Assembly: GCA_964401455.1 (NCBI GenBank)
Contig: CAYNYI010000067.1
Coordinates: 1-18,062 of the forward strand
DNA from: CAYNYI01 sp964401455
Lineage (GTDB): Bacteria; Fibrobacterota; OXYB2-FULL-49-7; CAYNYI01
Reading direction: 5' to 3'
DNA length: 18,062 nucleotides
The first letter of the stretch is position 1, and each line of letters begins with the position of its first letter. Below, one piece after another: positions 14,984 through 18,062 of this stretch. A program made the translations under genes and the position numbers. The notes under the pieces were generated by a model, which saw only the letters and a list, made by a program, of their open reading frames with translations, searched no databases and had not been told where the DNA came from.

Positions 14984-17008
14984 ATGAAAGAATACACAGC
15001 TGAAAGTATTAGAAATATCGGACTTTACGGCCATGGACATTCAGGTAAAACATCTCTTGCCGAAGCGATGGCTTTTCATGCGGGTGCTATAAATAAACCG
15101 GGTAAAGTCGATTCCGGCGGATCGGTTTCTGATTATAATGATGAGGAAATTGCCAAGAAAATGTCCATTGACAGTACACTTCTGTCATTAGAGTATAATA
15201 AGAAAAAATTAAATATAATCGATAATCCGGGTTTTACTGAATTTTTCGGAGAAGTACTCGGATCATTGAAAGCGGTGGATACCGCGATGATTGTGGTTTG
15301 CGGTGCATCAGGAGTTGAGGTTGAGGCGGAGACTGCCTGGGAACATTCGGAGAAGTCCGGGAACAGCCGTATTATTTTCATAAATAAACTCGACCGGGAA
15401 AACTCGGATTTCCAGAAAGTCCTCGCTGAGTTAAAAGAGAAATTCGGCAATTCTATTACGCCTCTCCAGATTCCCATAGGAAAAGAAGAAAGTTTTAACG
15501 GTGTTGTGGATCTTGTCCGGATGAAAGCCTTCATAAATAAATCCGAAAATGAATACAGTATTGAGGATGTCCCTGCTGATCTTAAGGATCAGGTTGAAGA
15601 AATGAAGGCCGGACTGATGGAAAACGCCGCTGAATCTGATGAAACCCTCATGGAAAAATTTTTTGAAGCCGGAGAATTGTCTTCCGAGGAGATCATTCAG
15701 GGACTCGGCAAAGGCATTGCCGCCGGAACTCTGACTCCCGTTCTATGCGGGTCGGCAGAAAAAGGCATTGGAATAAGACCCCTTGTGGAAACTCTGATTT
15801 CCTACGCGCCTGCTCCATCCGCAAATGACTCCGGCAAGGCAGCGGCGTTTGTGTTTAAAACTCTGTCCGATCAGTTTGTCGGCAGGCTGAGCTTCCTGAA
15901 AATACTTTCAGGAGAAATTAAAGTCGATCAGGTTCTGGAGAACCGTGACAAGGATTCGCAGATCAAGACCGGTAAGCCGCTTACCACATTCGGTAAAAAG
16001 CAGATAGAGATCCCTTCGTTTAAAGCAGGTGATATCTGCGCGATTTCAAAACTGTCCGACACGACAACAAATGATCTTCTCGCAGAAAAAGGAGCTGAGG
16101 CGGAATTTCAAAAAATCGAATACCCCGGACCTTCCTACTCTGTTGCGATTGAAACCGTTCAGAAGGGAACAGAAGATAAACTTGGAACCGGGCTTAAGAG
16201 GCTCTCAGAAGAAGATCCTATGTTCGTTTCCAGACGCGACAGCGTTACTCATCAGACAGTTATTTCAGGTACCGGCGATGCTCATTTGAAACTTCAGATA
16301 GATCGTCTTAAAAGCAGGTATGGTGTGGAAGTGGAGACACTTGATCTGAAAATTCCGTATAAGGAAACAATAAAGAAACCGGGACACGCCGAATATAAGC
16401 ATAAAAAACAGTCCGGAGGCCATGGACAGTACGGGCATGTTGTTATTGATATAGAGCCTATTGAGGAAGAGTATGAATTTGTGGACAAAATTGTCGGCGG
16501 TGTAATTCCCAAAGGTTTTATACCCGGAGTCGAAAAAGGCATCAAGGAAGCCATGTTAGATGGAGTATTGTCCCATTGCCCGGTTGTTAATGTCCGGACC
16601 AATCTTGTCTTCGGTTCATACCATTCTGTTGATTCCTCTGAGATGGCCTTCAAGATCGCGGCGGTACAGGCGTTCAAGCAGGCGCAGCAGGCGGCCAAGC
16701 CCACTCTTCTTGAGCCGGTTTTTAAACTTGAAGTCACAGTGCCGGATTCTTATACGGGTGATGTAATGGGAGATCTTAATCAGCGACGGGGAAGAGTACA
16801 GGGAATGGACCCGCTCGGTAACGGAAAAACATGTATCAAGGCCGAAGTACCGTACTCTGAGATTCTTAAATATTCGATTGACCTTAAGGCTTTAACGCAG
16901 GGACGGGGAAAGTTTACTCAGGAATATCTGAATTATTCTGAGGTACCGGCGAACCTTCAGGCTAAAATTGTCGAGGATATCAAGGCAGAGCAGGAAGCCG
17001 AGAGTTGA
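14984..17008 (+). CDS. EF-G-like translational GTPase, EF-G-2 type paralogue
   Basis: A complete 674-residue elongation-factor-G homologue. GTPase motifs are the P-loop 'GHGHSGKT' (16-23), 'DNPG' (80-83, in place of DTPG) and 'NKLD' (134-137). Switch I is divergent: 'KKMSIDST' aligns with RGITIxSA, putting Ser61 at the normally invariant Thr. Domain II, domain III ('LSEEDPMF', 'SGTGDAHLKLQIDRL'), domain IV ('KKQSGGHGQYGHVVIDIEP') and domain V ('LEPVFKLEVTVPDSYTGDVM', 'RRGRVQGM') are all present. This pattern matches the second EF-G of Thermus (TTHA1498-like) rather than canonical FusA, so it probably binds ribosomes as a GTPase; the cellular role of this class is not settled. It is not next to rpsL/rpsG or tuf, unlike canonical fusA. 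It appears to be transcribed alone. Confidence 0.93.
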   Translation: MKEYTAESIRNIGLYGHGHSGKTSLAEAMAFHAGAINKPGKVDSGGSVSDYNDEEIAKKMSIDSTLLSLEYNKKKLNIIDNPGFTEFFGEVLGSLKAVDTAMIVVCGASGVEVEAETAWEHSEKSGNSRIIFINKLDRENSDFQKVLAELKEKFGNSITPLQIPIGKEESFNGVVDLVRMKAFINKSENEYSIEDVPADLKDQVEEMKAGLMENAAESDETLMEKFFEAGELSSEEIIQGLGKGIAAGTLTPVLCGSAEKGIGIRPLVETLISYAPAPSANDSGKAAAFVFKTLSDQFVGRLSFLKILSGEIKVDQVLENRDKDSQIKTGKPLTTFGKKQIEIPSFKAGDICAISKLSDTTTNDLLAEKGAEAEFQKIEYPGPSYSVAIETVQKGTEDKLGTGLKRLSEEDPMFVSRRDSVTHQTVISGTGDAHLKLQIDRLKSRYGVEVETLDLKIPYKETIKKPGHAEYKHKKQSGGHGQYGHVVIDIEPIEEEYEFVDKIVGGVIPKGFIPGVEKGIKEAMLDGVLSHCPVVNVRTNLVFGSYHSVDSSEMAFKIAAVQAFKQAQQAAKPTLLEPVFKLEVTVPDSYTGDVMGDLNQRRGRVQGMDPLGNGKTCIKAEVPYSEILKYSIDLKALTQGRGKFTQEYLNYSEVPANLQAKIVEDIKAEQEAES

Positions 17009-17211
17009 GGTAATAGCAGGGCTGCGCCGTTAGTTTCTTTTGTGCATTATAGTGCTTCTGGTATAGGGAAATTTTTTTTCGGCGTTTTTGAGAAATATCA
17101 AATCGGTGTTGACACTGTAATTCACGCAATCAATTAAAATCAATCGATTCTGGGTTCTGCACCATTATCCTATATACTGAGAAAGATTCTGCCATAATTG
17201 TGACACTTCTA

Positions 17212-17646
17212 TCAACGAGATGAATAGACTATTTGTTTTATTTTCTGCATTTCATCCTGCGTAAGCAACCCCTTGTCCAAAGCTGATATTAGTTCAGCGA
17301 GAAAACCTTCTGGTCCTTCGACGAGTATTCGCTCTTTAAGCCAAAGAATCTCTTGATTCTTCCTTAACTCATATTCTGAATCGTCAAGAACATGTTTATC
17401 GTGAAGAGACTGGAGTTGGTGAATACGAAGCAAAAATTCTGCACTTGTGATTTTGTTCTTTTCAAAGGTCTCTTTCTTTTCTTTTTCATCCTTTTCATGC
17501 AAGATGAAGAGGATGATTCCTGCTATCAAAGGGCTTATTGCAGCAGCTAGGAAACCCCAACCGGTACCATTACGCCCACGTTGACCGGCAAGGTGCCCTA
17601 CTAAACAGGAGAAACCAATCCAGGCTAAGAATACAAATGCGTCCAT
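17212..17646 (-). CDS. Two-helix membrane protein with SHOCT-like repeats
   Basis: A 144-residue protein. Two membrane helices (~1-20 and ~29-49) are followed by a very charged linker ('HEKDEKEKKETFEKNK', ~50-65). Two short helical motifs come next: 'LQSLHDKHVLDDSEYELRK' (~78-96) and 'LISALDKGLLTQDEMQKIK' (~118-136). Both have the hydrophobic-G/H-x-(I/L)-(T/D)-x-x-E pattern of SHOCT segments, which are usually single and C-terminal. SHOCT domains are thought to mediate oligomerisation; the function here is unknown. An AGAGG lies 6 nt upstream of the ATG. It starts 15 bp after the stop of another small membrane protein, so the two are probably an operon. Confidence 0.7.
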   Translation of the reverse strand: MDAFVFLAWIGFSCLVGHLAGQRGRNGTGWGFLAAAISPLIAGIILFILHEKDEKEKKETFEKNKITSAEFLLRIHQLQSLHDKHVLDDSEYELRKNQEILWLKERILVEGPEGFLAELISALDKGLLTQDEMQKIKQIVYSSR

Positions 17647-17661
17647 AAAAACCTCTTTCTA

Positions 17662-17955
17662 TTAAGGATGATATCCAAGATAATGTAAAAGACAGTAAAT
17701 TGAAATTGCACCAGAACCATATAATCCAATTGATGGATATGGATAGGTGCCGAAGAGCTGTGAATATGGCCCCCACCATGTAACAGGAGCAAGGGCGGTT
17801 ACGGCTAGCAGAGTTATCGCAATTAAACAGTATTGAAATATTGTAGAATTCATGTTGCGGTAAATGTTAAAAAGGATAAGAACAGCAAATACAACGTTGC
17901 GGAGCAATTTTGTAAAACGAACAGCGGTATGCGCAGTACGGGATTTCGAAGCCAC
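17662..17955 (-). CDS. Small multi-pass membrane protein, start uncertain
   Basis: A 97-residue frame from a GTG with a basic N-terminus, then hydrophobic helices at ~20-30, ~39-57 and ~75-93, with Trp/Tyr/Pro-rich loops ('APVTWWGPYSQLFGTYPYP'). No family is recognised. There is no Shine-Dalgarno before the GTG, and the frame stays open upstream to a stop at 18037-18039 with protein-like residues ('IQRLWLVSAFLHLDTE') but no ATG. The real start may therefore lie further upstream behind a frameshift (see findings), or an unusual codon may be used. It is followed 15 bp later by the SHOCT-like gene. Confidence 0.5.
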   Translation of the reverse strand: MASKSRTAHTAVRFTKLLRNVVFAVLILFNIYRNMNSTIFQYCLIAITLLAVTALAPVTWWGPYSQLFGTYPYPSIGLYGSGAISIYCLLHYLGYHP

Positions 17956-18062
17956 TTCCGTATCAAGATGCAGAAAGGCTGAAACGAGCCACAGACGCTG
18001 AATTACGCTGTAATAGCTAGTATTTGATCTGACACTTCATATATTTTAAGCCACCTTTTCAT

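Noticed and set aside
17109..17140. TTGACA followed by A+T-rich sequence as a plus-strand promoter
   Set aside because: No good -10 at 16-18 bp and no plus-strand gene follows it.
17009..17211. Terminator, RNA gene or CRISPR in the 203-bp gap after the EF-G paralogue
   Set aside because: There is a T run at about 17071-17078 but no stem of useful length before it, no tRNA-like fold, and no regular repeats; I see nothing to annotate apart from the short words noted in the findings.

Overview
The window is a moderately A+T-rich, densely coded stretch of a Gram-negative bacterial chromosome. Outer-membrane barrels, signal peptides, a PorV-type N-terminus ('PGGRATGMGEAF...NPAGL') and a type IX-like C-terminal sorting module ('YPNP...G.Y...') point to the Fibrobacterota/Chlorobi/Bacteroidota (FCB) superphylum or an allied candidate phylum. 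That placement is inference; no rRNA or tRNA is present to confirm it.

Layout. (1) 1-2273: the 3' part of an unusual fusion of an extracellular solute-binding domain to a sugar-type ABC permease, closed by a perfect 12-bp terminator stem (2292-2329). (2) 2426-3025: a small membrane-anchored protein ending in a Cys/His module like that of phage Mu F/SPP1 gp7 head proteins. (3) 3045-12413: a cell-surface cluster on the + strand. It encodes a PorV-like barrel with a seven-motif beta-propeller inserted after its first segment; a large secreted M6-peptidase-like protein whose zinc and catalytic residues have all been replaced, with FG-GAP-like repeats and a C-terminal sorting-like domain; a gluzincin (HELAH) fused to TolB-like propeller repeats and a predicted outer-membrane barrel; and a short STAS protein. 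(4) 12423-13883, minus strand: a 31-residue membrane peptide, pyrF and a small outer-membrane barrel, expressed from a good sigma70-type promoter (13907-13936). (5) 13930-14859: a tyrosine-recombinase-like protein missing several catalytic residues. (6) 14984-17008: a complete EF-G paralogue of the EF-G-2 type. (7) 17009-18062: a different-looking tail with two small membrane proteins on the minus strand, one with SHOCT-like repeats, and short repeated TGACACTTC words.

How the genes may work together. The most interesting block is 3045-12053. In type IX secretion PorV is the outer-membrane shuttle that receives cargo carrying a C-terminal sorting domain. Here a propeller-bearing PorV-like protein lies 11 bp upstream of a cargo-like pseudoprotease with such a C-terminus. 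A plausible reading is a dedicated shuttle/cargo pair for surface display, followed by a protein that may combine an active peptidase, a propeller and a membrane barrel. This is a hypothesis built from architecture and gene order. The rest (pyrF, the EF-G paralogue) is housekeeping or near-housekeeping.
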